From assembly GCF_035222275.1 (NCBI RefSeq), contig NC_085883.1:2356001-2420000 (forward strand): DNA of 64,000 bases. The letters run 5' to 3'. Of this stretch, positions 35,215-46,483 are shown piece by piece (the first letter of the stretch is position 1; each line of letters starts with the position of its first letter). The stretch is from Podospora bellae-mahoneyi (lineage: Eukaryota > Ascomycota > Sordariomycetes > Sordariales > Podosporaceae). The notes beneath the pieces are model-generated. The model was not told where the DNA came from, made no database searches, and worked only from the letters and a program-made list of their open reading frames with translations. The position numbers were made by a program, and so were the translations under genes.

Positions 35215-35246
35215 GTACGGAGTACATTTTGCAGTACGGAGTACAT
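35215..35246 (+). repeat. Direct repeat GTACGGAGTACAT
   Basis: Two perfect 13-base copies with a 19-base period. Each is itself nearly palindromic (GTAC-GGA-GTAC). I see no gene next to it, so a regulatory role is only a guess. Confidence 0.6.
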
Positions 35247-38080
35247 ACCATGCCACCGCCAAGGGCAGACCTGGCAGACCTTGCGTTAGGGCTAGCATTG
35301 CCAAGTAAGTACCAACTAGCTGGGCTCGCTGGTGTCCCTGCTTGCCTCGCCTTGCCACCTATCAAGACTGCGGATCTCTCACCGAGTATCAGGGGCCGCA
35401 GGGCGCTTTCCCGAAGGGCCCGGCCTTCTCCAACCCAATGGAAGGCTCACCGCCCGAATCACCAGCCAGTGAAACGGTTGCCATGAGGCCCACAAGGGGC
35501 CAGCTCCGACGACGACGTCGGTACCTTTGGTGGGGCACTCCAGGGGGTTTCCCGATCACCTCTTCTTCATCATTCATGCCGACTGCCTGCCTGCCCATTG
35601 AAGCATGACGTCTTTTTGTCTTTCCAACCGGGGACCCGTCTGGTCTCGCCCACGTCCTGCCCACCACCGTTACAACAACTGAGCATAGCTCGGACCAATA
35701 GATACCTAGTCTGGGGCCCTTGGCCCGGGTCAATGAACTACCGCGGTTCTAACACCGTGCCACTTACACACGTACAGATTTTCTCTCTTCTCCTGCAGCA
35801 GGACGACAGCAGCCTTCCGGCCGATCATGTTCTTCTTTCCACGCTTTTGACGACAATGTGTGTTGAGGTGTCTGGAGATCTCAGCCCTGCTGTCAGTGAT
35901 CGTCTCTGGGTCCAAGATGAAAAACTTTCTAGTGCTTCTCCGGGCATGATTTTGTCATTGCTTTTCTTTTTCGTACCACACTCGAGCCACTTTTATCCCC
36001 GGGTACAGGCTAGAAGATGCAATCAGCCGGCGCCTCATGTCGCATCGCTCGACGACACACCTCACTGCTCATCCGCCTCGCAAGTTCGGCCTCTCCAGTC
36101 TGACATGGTTCCTGAGATTTGCGCAGGATCACCCAACCTGCATCCTCTGTACTCCAATGATGGCCGCCAGTGCGACGTCTCCGGGTGCCCTAGACGCTGT
36201 TCGTCAGGTTTTCCACAGCCTCATCATATTCAGGGGAGACCCGCTGCCAAGCTCATGCACCAACGTCTTCCTACCGCTTTTGCGAGAACCTGCCTCGGTG
36301 CTTCGAGAAACGACCGTGCTGTACATGGCTGCATCTTGACGGCTTGGTCACGTTCGTTCATCGTCAGACTCACCAGCTCACCCCCCCAAATGTGGAAAGC
36401 CGGACTGCGGTCGTCCGGACTGCTTGTCGACACCCCCCTGGAACGATCTTGTTGTTCGGGCGGTAAGACTCGTGGCTAAGTGTTATGCGGCAGTAGTAGA
36501 GCGTGATGTTGACCGTTCCTGACAGTAACACAGACCTGATCTTCAGCACATCGCCTCTTAGCTCTGGGGCTGTCGGGAGGCGGATCCTTGCGTAACTGTG
36601 CCTGCACACTACACATCCGCTACACAGGACCGCGCAGCCCGACAGCCGTTTCTCCTGGTGTGTTTCCCTATCGGGATGTATTGGTCATCAGAAGAGACGC
36701 CTCGTTTCGGGATCCCTCTCCTTATAAGAGGGTGCGTGGTCCCCCAAGACGGGCGAGAACAATCTACTGCGTCCAGAGGATTTTCAAGGACAACACTCTC
36801 CGAGATTGATAAGCGGCGGCTGAACAGATTTACTGAGCTGGCACGCATTCGACAGAAGATAGCCGCGGAGATCCTGTCTGTCTCGAGTCATCGGGAGTCA
36901 AGTGGTTTCCGTACCTGCCGCTGTCAGAGGGAGCAGCACAAAGAGAAGCTGGGGCATGTTTGTGCCTGGGATCGATGCTGCCTGAAAGTATAGGGGACTC
37001 TCGGGAAGCATTGCCGTTGTCAAGAACTCGCCTCAGTCAGGACATCTTTCTCCGACAGCTGCAAGCCAGCTCGGCTTCCCACAGGAGGGGGTGATCAGTC
37101 ACTTCTATCCCCAGAAGGCCTGCCTTTTCTCCGGCCCTTCTCCCGGCTGCCAAGGGTCAAGACAGCCTATAGCGTCGGGCAGACATGGGCAACAGGGGGA
37201 TGGTGGTTCGAGTTGGTGATACCGAACTCACCCCAGGCAGACACTGATTGGAATCGCAAGCACACCCTCTCTACTCCCGTCCATACGACCTGCCGGTGTG
37301 ATTGGGCATCATGGCGAAGGGAGCACCTGCGGGCCAGCAAGAGCAGTCTGTTGTCGGCTCAGCTGACTCTCAGAAGGGGGTCGAAACACCCGGCTGGGTC
37401 TTTGGGCACCTACAGAATCTCCTCCCCACCGACCTCCCTGTCAATGCATGTGGCGGTTGTCCCTGCTCCCCGACGAGGCCGTTAGCGACCTATGGACACT
37501 CGAATATCGGCTATCCCGGACACCAGCTCAAGAGCATAATATGTGGATTCCTCGACAGGCAGGTCAGCTTCTTGGGCCCATCCTCCTGGAAAGCGGATCA
37601 AAGAGCATCGAAAGAGGCAGGTGAGCACGTTGTACTGATGAGTCTCGGTAAAATGGTTCTTGTGGTAAATACATGATGAATTTTCAATCAACCATACAGT
37701 CATGACGAGAGCTTCATTAGCCAAACACGCCTCTCCGAACTCCCAACCATGATCATATCGATGACACAGAGAAACATCCCCGGCATCTGGAGATCAGGGA
37801 GGGGGTGTGTGGGGAAGGAAACAAGGTCAATCCAGTCATAGTCATCCCCGATGAATGCGCAATCTCCTTTTTATGTTCTCGCCCCAGAGCCTACTGTGGC
37901 CCACACCTTCCAGCCTTCGTGCCCCATAGCCGGAAGCAACCCCATAGAGCGGACAATACTGCTGACTTGGGAGCCTAGCAGCGGGGAGGTCTGCCGTCCT
38001 TGCCATCTCGCCCCTCCTCTAGGACTTCTTCAAAAATACACAAGGACATCGATTGTGGCGTAGACAAGCAGCGGTCTGTG

Positions 38081-38440
38081 TCAGCCACCCACCACCCAGA
38101 CGACACAAATCCCGTACGCAAACGGCTCGATACCCCTTCCCGTTTTGGGATCATGTATGATATGATGGGCCTTGATGCCTAGATCAAACAGGAGCCGTGT
38201 CTCTTTTTCCGTGGCGAGCATACGGGAGATGCCTTGAGACGCACGTCTTGGGAGGCGAATGTTTGCCGAAGGGGGTAGAGAGGGGCGAGAAGGTAAAAAA
38301 AAAAAAGAAATCATGAAATTGTAGGCGAGGTCAAGACAACTCAGCACCGCTGCCACAGCTGCAACAACAACAACCACAGCCACGACTGCAGCAATAACAA
38401 CAACAGCAGTGACAGTAAGAGGACGAGCAAACCTGCCCAT
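38081..38440 (-). CDS. Doubtful small ORF, 119 aa
   Basis: An ATG at 38440 opens 119 codons. A Val/Ala-rich hydrophobic segment, produced by a GTT/GCT-type triplet repeat, is followed by a more protein-like stretch containing KETRLLFDLGIKAHHIIHD. There are no recognised motifs or splice signals, and it overlaps an otherwise empty region. It could be a small membrane protein, one exon of a larger gene, or chance. Confidence 0.22.
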   Translation of the reverse strand: MGRFARPLTVTAVVVIAAVVAVVVVVAAVAAVLSCLDLAYNFMISFFFLPSRPSLPPSANIRLPRRASQGISRMLATEKETRLLFDLGIKAHHIIHDPKTGRGIEPFAYGICVVWVVGG

Positions 38441-38665
38441 TCACATGCTGGCCAACACACGGAGCCCAGTTCTACAGACAAGTCCATACCAAGCCAGCAT
38501 AAGGTTGGCAATAAACCGGTTTGAATTAATCCTAACAAAAAAAAGCAAAAAGTTCCCTAGCCTTACTCCAGTTCATGTACATGTCGTTTCGTGATGTGAG
38601 ATGCGGATGTGTGTGTGGTGCTGTTCCTCCTCGTCTCTGTCCATCTCCTGGTCTTTCATGTCCAA

Positions 38666-38743
38666 CCCCTAACCCTCCTCCTTGCTGTTCCAACACTAGG
38701 TCATCCCACCCTAACCCTTTCTTGATCTCACACCCCTAACCCT
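38666..38743. promoter_or_regulatory. Cluster of three CCCTAACCC telomere-like boxes
   Basis: CCCCTAACCCT (38666-38676), ACCCTAACCCT (38708-38718) and CCCCTAACCCT (38733-38743) lie within 80 bases, just past the stop of the formin-like gene. Each is about 1.5 telomere repeats of the TTAGGG type. They may be protein-binding boxes or a relic of telomere sequence. Confidence 0.5.
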
Positions 38744-38776
38744 CGGTTTCATACAACTTTTTGTACAAACGCCCCC

Positions 38777-41700
38777 TCAAGACAACCAAAAATCATCCGC
38801 CTTCACCACCCCCCCCACCCTGGGCGTCCCAATCTTTGGTGTCATCCCTCCACCACCACCTCCACCTCCACCACCGTTACCAACATGCGCAACAGAAGTA
38901 TTAATCCCCAACCCAACCCCTTGACTCCCACTACCACCATCCCCAACAACAGCCGGAACAACCTGCGGCAACGGCCCAAAGTCAAACCTGGGCATCTCCA
39001 ACCTCGGCGGCTGGACAGGCGGCTGTTGCTTCTTGGCCGGGCTCGCCCCCCTCGACTTGGCCTCCACCGGCGGACCAAACCTCACATCCCTCACATCCCA
39101 CCCGTCCTCCACCGCCGCCTTGACCCACGTCCTCAGCCCATCGTGAACGCCCCCATAAAACTTTTCCTTGCACATCCTCATCGTGCCCCCCATCGCCTTC
39201 TCCCACCCGCTAACCCTCAGCTCTTCCCTCAGTTGATTCCTCTCCTCTCTCGTCGGCCCCGTACACGCTATAATCGCGTTCAGCAGGTCCAAATGAGAAG
39301 CCAAATAATTCGTCGCGTCCCACTCCACACCCCCGACGTAGGGCGCCGCCGGAACGGGAGGTCGTTCCTGTGGGAAATGTCGCTCCATGTACCCCTCGTG
39401 AGTAAACACAATCTCAGGCGAGGTCTCATCCCGTGGAGGGGGCAAGGCCACAATGTTGAGGTTGTGCAAAAAGATCCAAAAGACTTCCTTGGTGACGTTG
39501 ACCACCTCCTTGTTCCAGACCCGGTAAGGTCGCGGTTTCTGCATCTGGGCGATGAACTCGATTGTCTGGCTTGTTTTTATCGGGTCAGGGTCGCGGAGAA
39601 AAGACAGGACGGTGCTGGCGCGGGTGATTTTCTCGCCGGGAGAGGGCGCGTGCTGGATGTAAGTGAATAGGATGGAAGTGATAATGTTCCTCGTGGTGAA
39701 CTCGGACGGCCCCTTCTTTTCGGGGTCAAAGATGAGATGCAACAAAGAGGGGAAGAGGGTCGCGTGGATGGTGTGGAGGTATTTCAGCGCCAGCGAGGTG
39801 GTGCAGAGCGCCTTGAGGCAAAGGAGGACTTCGTGGAGGAGCGCGTCTTCGTGTTCCTCTCTTGCGAGTCAAAAAAGTGTTAGTAACACGACCGAGAGGG
39901 GCGGGAAATAAGGGGAAAACAAACCTCCACTCCAACGCCATGATCCTCTTCAGCAAATCCACAATCTCCTCCATCCCGCACTGCCTGATAAACTCCTCGA
40001 TCCACGCCACCGTCTCATTCCTCAACAACAACCTCAACTTGTGCAGCTTCCCCACCTCCACCAGCTCCGGCTTCTGAACCTTGCGCAAATAACTCACAAA
40101 GTCCCCCGGCAGCTGCTGGCCCTTCACCTTGGCTATGAAGCCAGTATACAGCCCCCCGCCCGTCAGCTGCTGCCCATCCCCGCCTCCCCCCTGCTGTCCC
40201 TCCCCCCCACTCTCCCCACCCCCAACCAAACTCTCACTGCTACTCTTCCCTCTAAAATGCCTCCCGAGACTACTATCCCCCTTCTTCTTCGTCGGGCTCT
40301 TCTCCCCACCACCACCACCACTCCCATCCCCTTTCCCACCTCCCCCCCTCCCAAGCGTCAAAGACAACCCCCTCCCGTGCTTCTTCTTCTTTGTCGACTT
40401 ATCCCCGGCCGCTGCCTCATCCAGTTCCCTCTCCGTCGGCCGTCCCCTCGCTCCAACATCTATCGACCCCCGCGCGAGATTCACACTCTGCCTCCCCTCC
40501 ATCCCCACCTCCTCATTCTTCTTGGCCACCATCTCGGCCCAATCCTGACGAATAAACTCCATCTTCACCGTGTCGGACAAATTTCTCATCTTGTACCGCT
40601 GATTCTCAGGGATGTTCCTCCTGTCAAGCATAGCCTCCAGATGCCTGTCAATATCCTGCGGCTCAATAGCCGGTAAGTCGGCAGTATTGCTCCCCGCTCG
40701 TCCCCTGGGTCTCCCGCCGCTCCCGCCATTGGGAACCCGCGTGGTGCTCTTGCTCCTGTTTGAACTCCCCGACCCTCCACCCAAATGGTTATTCAAACCA
40801 GCCGGCGGCCTCTCCCCCACCACCACTCCCCCAGAATCCTTGTTCTTATCCCCCCCCCGTCCCCAAGTCAACCTCTTGAAACTGATCCCCACCCCTTTCT
40901 CCCTCTCCCTCTCCCTCTCCCTCACCCGCTCTTCCTCCCCCCGTTCCCTACTCTTATCCCTCAGCCCACTCCCCGTAACATAACTCGTGAAGCTCTTCGG
41001 CCGAGGCCTAACCCCCATCCCCCCCGGCCTCGTCGTGATCGGCGGTCTCGAGACCCCATCCCCCCCCCTTTCCCCTTTCCCTCCTCCTTTATCCCCACCA
41101 CCTGGAATCACAGAATGAGTCCCCGAGCTGCTGTTCCTGATAGGCAACTCCACCGGCGGACTGGTGCTCAACCCGCCGCTCGCAAACTGGGCGTAGATCG
41201 GGGGTGGACTCTCCACTCCCCCCGGTGAGCGGTTCTCCTTGTCCTTCCCCTGCCCGCTCTCATCCTCCCCGTTCTTGAGGTTCTTATAACTCTTCGGCCG
41301 GAGGAGCAACCCCCCAAGATTGGTGGCTGATTTCGCCTTTTTCGGCTTAACCGGCGAGGATGATGATTTGGGCGGTTTGGAAGTCCCCAGCGTCTTGAGG
41401 GTAGAAAAAGAAGAGAGTTTTGTCGGCGAGGATGGCGGGGGGTTGTTGGAGGTGTATTGCGGGTCGAACCGCCCTCTTGGAACGGGGGGTGGACGTTCAG
41501 CAGCGGGGGAGCGGGTGTTATCCTGACGGTTCTGAACCAATTCCTCCAGGGCGTACCCGTGCCGGGTTATGGGGGGGTAACGGCTTGTGCTGATTGGGTT
41601 TGTCGGCGGCATGACCGGGGAGGTGGGCGGTTCCCAGCCTACGTGGTACACTCCGGCGCGGTTGATGGCGGCGAGGTTTTGCTCCGAGGCGTAAAAGCCT

Positions 41701-41960
41701 GGGTTGGTGGCTATGTTTGGTGGGGGGAGGGTGGTTGTGCCGTCGGAGTTGTTGCGCTTGTGATGGTGGTGGCCGTGGACGGGGGGGGTAGGAGTGCTGT
41801 GGCTGTTGCTGTTGCCGCTGATGAAGGAGCGGAAGACGGAGGATTTGTTGCGCTGGTGATGGTGGTGGTGTTGGGAGGAAGGGTAAGCAGCAGCATCATA
41901 TGCCTCTCCCCTGCTGCTGCTGTTGTTGTTGTTGTTGTTGTCCAGCGGCGGGGGCACCAT
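38777..41960 (-). CDS. Formin GBD/FH3-domain protein without FH2
   Basis: Exons 41960-39925 and 39860-38777 join in phase (1039 residues). The first ATG is at 41960; upstream in-frame codons lack ATG. The first 430 residues are disordered, rich in Asn, His, Ser, Gly and Pro. Then comes a Rho-GTPase-binding/FH3-like armadillo region: DIDRHLEAMLDRRNIPENQRYKMRNLSDTVKMEFIRQDW, interrupted by a basic Gly-rich insert, and resuming at PGDFVSYLRKVQKPELVEVGKL, WIEEFIRQCGMEEIVDLL and HEDALLHEVLLCLKALC. This matches the regulatory half of diaphanous formins, but the FH1/FH2 actin-nucleating half is absent. The protein ends in a Gly/Pro-rich tail. I infer a Rho-GTPase effector or scaffold in polarity or septation. 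Confidence 0.85.
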
Positions 41961-42284
41961 GGTATGGAGATGCCCAATTGTCTCTCTCAATCAACTCAAG
42001 GTCGTTCCTCGGAATGCTGTATCCTTCTCCCTGAAAGCCCGCGTTTCGTTGAGATGGAAAAGAAATGCTTGGTAGGTAGTGAAATACCGACTCGACTTGA
42101 ACTGGGCTTGACTTGAAAACACACCCGGTTTAGGTCGCTCGCGATGCAAAAATGGTAATTTCTCTCTCCGGCGACGACGACAACTAGAAAAAATGCACAC
42201 AAAAAGAAAAGACAAAAAATACTCTCGTCGTGTCGTGTGGTGTGTCGGTGCTGGTCGTGGTCGTAAAGTTATGCCATGCTTTGC

Positions 42285-42322
<38 letters not shown>

Positions 42323-42732
42323 GTGTTGCTTCGGGTGACGTCGAACGCGCGCGTGGAGAGTGAGTGGGTGAAGTGGGTGTGGACAAAGTAGGGATGTTTC
42401 CTGCGCTCAGGTTGGCTGGAAGTTTCCCAGTTCCGGCTTCTGGTAGGCCCAATGAGGGTGGTTGTGTGCTTGTTTACCGGGGTCGCCCCGTTGCCAGGGT
42501 GATTGCGCCTCGAAATCAAGGCCCGAAACACCGGAACCGCTTGGACGTGCCGAGGCCGTTTGATAAGATAGATACAGAGTACATGCCCCGCGATTTGACC
42601 CCACCATGGTTTTGTTCCCTTGTACCCTTTGGCCACAAAGCAAATCAACAACAAAACTTGGATTAACAGACAGGGACCACCGCTCTAGACAAGCACCAAA
42701 AGTAAACAAACACCATCCATCTACAAGCTCTA
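41961..42732. other. Formin-like gene upstream region with CTG repeat
   Basis: This 772-base region lies between tandem minus-strand genes. It contains (CTG)11 at 42289-42321, which reads as CAG on the transcribed sense, about 330 bases before the formin-like start. No separate gene is seen. Confidence 0.5.
42289..42321 (+). repeat. (CTG)11 trinucleotide repeat
   Basis: Eleven perfect CTG units upstream of the formin-like gene. Depending on the transcription start, the tract falls in its promoter or 5' UTR (as CAG). Confidence 0.95.
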
Positions 42733-43855
42733 CTACCAACTCATTAACCCTCTTCCTCTATCGAACCCTCCTCGCAACTGGCTTTGTGGTTTCACCACCT
42801 TGCCCTGCAAAACCGTAAATTTGACGATGCCTTCGCAGTCTTCTGGCTTCACTCTCGCCAGCCAGATGCATTGCGCTGCGCCCAAGTCGTCCTCGCCCTC
42901 CTGTGGCTTGATTGGCACCACGCGCTGCCTCTCCTCCTCGGTCAGCTTGCCCAGCTCCACCTCGTCCAAACCGAATGCGTCTGGTCTTCGATAAATCATC
43001 ACATTGGCGCTGTACTTGTGTCCTCCGACGTGACTGATAAAGTAGATGCCCACGCCCCCTGGTCGTTCATCGTCTAAATCGCGGTAGAGACCTAGTGGTG
43101 CTAGGTGCCTCTGGAATTCTTTTCGGAGAAGAGGCGCGCTCTGGCCGCAGCGTGCATCGCGGGTCTTTTGAGAGCAGAGCAGGATAAGAGCGCGATGTGG
43201 TGACGGCCGTGTTGTGATGTCCTTCAGCATGGCAGGCGTTGGTTCTGGAAGATGGGCTGTCATGGATGGGGGGATGGAAATTGGCTCGAGTGGCGAGGTG
43301 CTGGTAGGTGAATCGTTGATTATGGACACCAATGTAGGCACAGTAGCAGGTGTGACGTTTTCGACGACGGCGAAGGCAGGCAGTACGAGGACGGTCGTCG
43401 GTTCAGAGTACGAGGTGGTCCGATGCGGTGTGGGAATGTTGGAGGCAGAGACCATGAGGCGCTGGAAGGTGGTCACATGCGTGTCAGTAAGTTTGTCCAT
43501 CAGCTGACAGAAGCCATCGGGAGCGTACACCATTGCTGGGAGCTTTGGCATGCGAGATGGCCTGCATGATGCTCCCCTTTTCATCCGCAACATCGCGCAC
43601 CCAGTCTGATTTGCCCGTCGCAACCAGAACATGCGTGCTCCATCCTTTCACAAAGCCGTAGAGCGCATCGGTTTCGTCAATCTTGAATGATTTTGGGTAC
43701 TGGACAACGCAATTGCTGCAGTCGCGGTCGCAATCCTCGCCGTCGATCTCCTTGTCCACGACGGGAAAAAGGTCCGGGAGCTCGGCCTTGCTGCCCGAGT
43801 TGCCTATGTAGAGGGCCTTGGCGCTGTTGATGAGTGATTTGATGCCGCTCGCCAT
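42733..43855 (-). CDS. Apd1/Aim32-type thioredoxin-like ferredoxin protein
   Basis: Exons 43855-43529 and 43461-42733 (67-nt intron) give 351 residues. The ATG at 43855 is used; in-frame codons upstream lack ATG. The N-terminal part has CDRDCSNCVVQYPKS, DALYGFVKGW and STHVLVATGKSDWVRDV. The junction reads SNGRLMVSASN. The C-terminal part has DARCGQSAPLL and HVGGHKYSANVMIY. These are hallmarks of the sucrase/ferredoxin-like family of yeast Apd1 and Aim32, in which a thioredoxin-like fold holds a [2Fe-2S] cluster through Cys and His. Apd1 loss affects actin patches and redox-drug tolerance in yeast. A role in cytosolic redox balance is inferred. Confidence 0.88.
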
Positions 43856-45256
43856 CGTGTCTGTTGACCGTAGCGAAGCTGTTGGAATAACGAACAAAGA
43901 AGCTAGTCAAGCATGAGCTAAGGGTGACAGGCGCCAAGGGTGTGAGCTCCCGGCGGCGGCGGCGGGTCGGACTTTCGGAGGTAAGGGTGCCCGGTATGCG
44001 GCTGGCCTTCAGCTGGTCCCGGTGGCCAGCCTTTTGGCGGGGGCGGGGTTATGTGTTTTCCTTAGGTTGGTGTTGAAAACAGTCTGATGTCTAGGAATTC
44101 GAGTCGGATGTTGAAGCGTAAAGTGGATTATCGGGAACTCCGGGGTCAGTCTTGACATTTGCGGTCAGTAAGGTGCTGACAGAAATCCACAAGCGGTACA
44201 AGACGTCACTGCCGGGCGAGACATCGGGATGCCCGGCACCGAATCGGTCTCTTTCTTCCTTTGTCAGCCCCTTGAGCGACATTGCACAAGTGTAGTCGTA
44301 GGGTTAGGGTCAACAACAAGCTATCCATCACCAGCCCTTGAAATCCCAAGTTTGGTAAAATGCATGCATGCACTCCGCGTTTCAGCAAATGGCCGGCATT
44401 GGCTCCAACCATTGTTTTCCATCAAGAGGTTTCTCTTTCCCCGCATTTTGAGCCCTGCAGTGTTAAAGCGAATAGAACCCTGAGACCCGAAGAAGAACTG
44501 AAGGCTTCCAGAGGGCATTCCTCTTCAAAGATCTAACGACATATTCCGATGGGCTCCCCAGCCTTCGTCCCTTTTCAGAAAGTGTCTCGTGGACGGCAGA
44601 AAACATCGGCGGTGCCATTTTCCTCGACTCAGATCCCTAGCCTCTCGCGAGACCATATATGGATGGCTCTAACGTTTCCTGCCACCATCCACCTACGCAT
44701 CACCCCCCCCACCCTTCCACTGCGGGTTGAGGGTCGCGTCCCGCCCTATAAGGCTCAGAAAGGAAACTATTAAGATCTCGGCCGACAGTCTGCAGCGGCT
44801 AAGTGGACGCCCTTGTGCAGGCTACTCTTCTACCATGATCGCTCCTCCAGCGGCAAGGCCACCTGCCCATGATGCGGGGTCTTGGCTTTTTCTCAGACGC
44901 TCTGGGGGGTCCAACAGGAATAATTCCACGATTCAATCTCATGATGATTTGCAGGGACTATGCCTGCATCCTGTTTTGGTGTTGGCTGCTCGTCCAGTGT
45001 TCCAAGAATCCAGATCGGGCCCCAAGTCCCGAGTAGACCACTTGATGAGTGGGTCGGTGGGCTGGACCCCGGGCTGGTGTGGACGTCATATGCGAATCCC
45101 ACCACACTCCCGTCCAAGTTTATAAGTCACAGATGAGCCTTTATCTTGACCCGTCATTCTGGAAGTTCTACCCGTGTCTCACACACTTACCTTGATACCA
45201 ACCCGCATTCTTCACGTTTTCTACTGCCTAAAACTGGAAATTCCTTCTGATCAGCA
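43856..45256. other. Divergent promoter region, Apd1-like and unknown protein
   Basis: The flanking genes point outward across 1.4 kb. A telomere-like TAGGGTTAGGGT box lies at 44299-44310, about 450 bp before the Apd1-like start. Open frames in the region lack family features. Confidence 0.5.
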
Positions 45257-46483
45257 ATGGAGCAACTCAAGGGCGGTTTGTTGGTCGCCTCACCCGCCGG
45301 AGGACATACCGGGTCGAAACTCAGAAAGAAGCTCAGAAAGAGCGTGTCAAAACAACGAAGCACCGTTTCCTGGCGGCTCGGCTTCTCGAGCTCAGCATCC
45401 ACCAAGAATGATCAATCCGAAACCGCAGACAAGCCGCCGGTCTTGTCGTTGCCATCTCCTGACCTGAGCGATCCAAAATGGTCAGAGTTCTTCAAGAATG
45501 GGGGATGCTTTTATCCACAGGATGAATCCGTGAAACCCGCGCAGATATCGCAGACTTCGGTGTCATTGAAGTCTTCGAAGCCTTCACAGTCCCCGGAGGC
45601 TACAAAACCCTCGCTCTCAGAGCCCTCGAAGGCCTTGCAGCCAGCAGAATCACGAGATACCCTACACGAAGGCCAGATTGTTCCCGAACTTTCGCACCTC
45701 GTCATCAGCGACAGTGACGCCCAGAAGCGAATGTCAATGTGCTCCAACTCGGAAGCCCCAGCAAGTCCCAGGACGGCCATGAGACGGCGAGCCAAGACAC
45801 CCATATTCTCAATAGGACAGCTGGAGGGAATTCCCAGACCAAGCAACGCGCTGGCCAGGGCATCGACCGTTGAACACATCGCAGAACAATACCGGGCCCT
45901 TTTGGTATCAGACAACGCAGCTCGTGAGGTGTCACATTCCGAATCCCATTCAGAACCACCTCCATCTCGCCAAGAAAGGCGGTTATCCATCCGACGCCGA
46001 CAAAGTTCAGACCATTTGCGGGATGAATCGAGAGCCCCCCGCCGGGTGGATACGGCTTCTGGCTCACCGATATCAGACGATGGGACGCTGGTGAGCTTCG
46101 AGGAGGAGACGGTGTACTTTAAGCCTGTGTCCTTCTCCCCGGAACCATCACCCCGACCACCGCCCGGCAGCATCGCAAATGCGCCGGCGCCTGATAATCT
46201 GAGTCTGCAGATATGTCTGGATTTGCTTACGAGGGATTTGGCTTCTGCGCTGGCTAGTCGGCCTAGCAGGACTAATTCGGAGACATCGGCGCTGCAGGTT
46301 TGGGTTATGATTGAGGCTTATGAACGGCTGAGGGATCAGTTGGGGAGTGCTGGGCTGGGGTGCGAGGAGTACGGTGCGTTGGAGGGCATGTTGAACTTTT
46401 GGTTGAGGGCGTTGTATTCGATACATGATAATTTGACGGGGGGTGATCGATATAGCGAGAGCGATTATGGGGAGGAGCTTTGA
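45257..46483 (+). CDS. Unknown protein with conserved-looking C-terminal helical region
   Basis: A single exon encodes 408 residues starting MEQLKGGLLVASPAGGH. The first 300 residues are rich in Ser, Pro, Glu and Lys and look disordered, with an early basic patch KLRKKLRKSVSKQR and the repeated element KPS/EPSK. The last about 90 residues look folded and helical (LSLQICLDLLTRDLASALASR, ALQVWVMIEAYERLRDQL, ALEGMLNFWLRALYSIHDN). I do not recognise the family. Good codon use along the whole frame and a TGA well before RAD10 support a real gene. RAD10 starts 357 bp downstream on the same strand. Confidence 0.72.
   Translation: MEQLKGGLLVASPAGGHTGSKLRKKLRKSVSKQRSTVSWRLGFSSSASTKNDQSETADKPPVLSLPSPDLSDPKWSEFFKNGGCFYPQDESVKPAQISQTSVSLKSSKPSQSPEATKPSLSEPSKALQPAESRDTLHEGQIVPELSHLVISDSDAQKRMSMCSNSEAPASPRTAMRRRAKTPIFSIGQLEGIPRPSNALARASTVEHIAEQYRALLVSDNAAREVSHSESHSEPPPSRQERRLSIRRRQSSDHLRDESRAPRRVDTASGSPISDDGTLVSFEEETVYFKPVSFSPEPSPRPPPGSIANAPAPDNLSLQICLDLLTRDLASALASRPSRTNSETSALQVWVMIEAYERLRDQLGSAGLGCEEYGALEGMLNFWLRALYSIHDNLTGGDRYSESDYGEEL

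Larger units (their letters stand above)
33128..38776. other. 5.6 kb stretch with no convincing gene
   Basis: This is the longest gene-free region in the window. It begins with the WBP2-like promoter and ends at the 3' side of the formin-like gene. Base composition is mixed, and I see no AT-rich tract that would suggest a decayed transposon. Several open frames of 80-290 codons exist on both strands (for example 34638-35486 and 35598-36479), but none shows family motifs or a plausible exon structure. A 13-base direct repeat (GTACGGAGTACAT, 35215-35227 and 35234-35246) and three CCCTAACCC boxes (38666-38743) are present. Confidence 0.5.

Noticed and set aside
34638-36479. Open frames of 282 and 293 codons in the gene-poor gap
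   Set aside because: Composition is biased, no motifs or credible exon structure are seen, and overlapping frames of similar quality exist on both strands.
37200-37240. GGTTCGAGTTGG resembling a tRNA B box
   Set aside because: No acceptor, anticodon or D arm can be folded around it.
37314-37676. Frame starting MAKGAPAGQQEQ
   Set aside because: It has a plausible start but no recognisable domain, and it degrades into repeat-poor random-looking sequence. Not strong enough to call.
33128-38776. RIP-mutated transposon in the gap
   Set aside because: RIP leaves AT-rich, TpA-rich DNA. This region is not visibly AT-rich, and no element ends were found.
41961-41990. Upstream start for the formin-like protein
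   Set aside because: The extra codons begin with TTG. The first ATG is at 41960.
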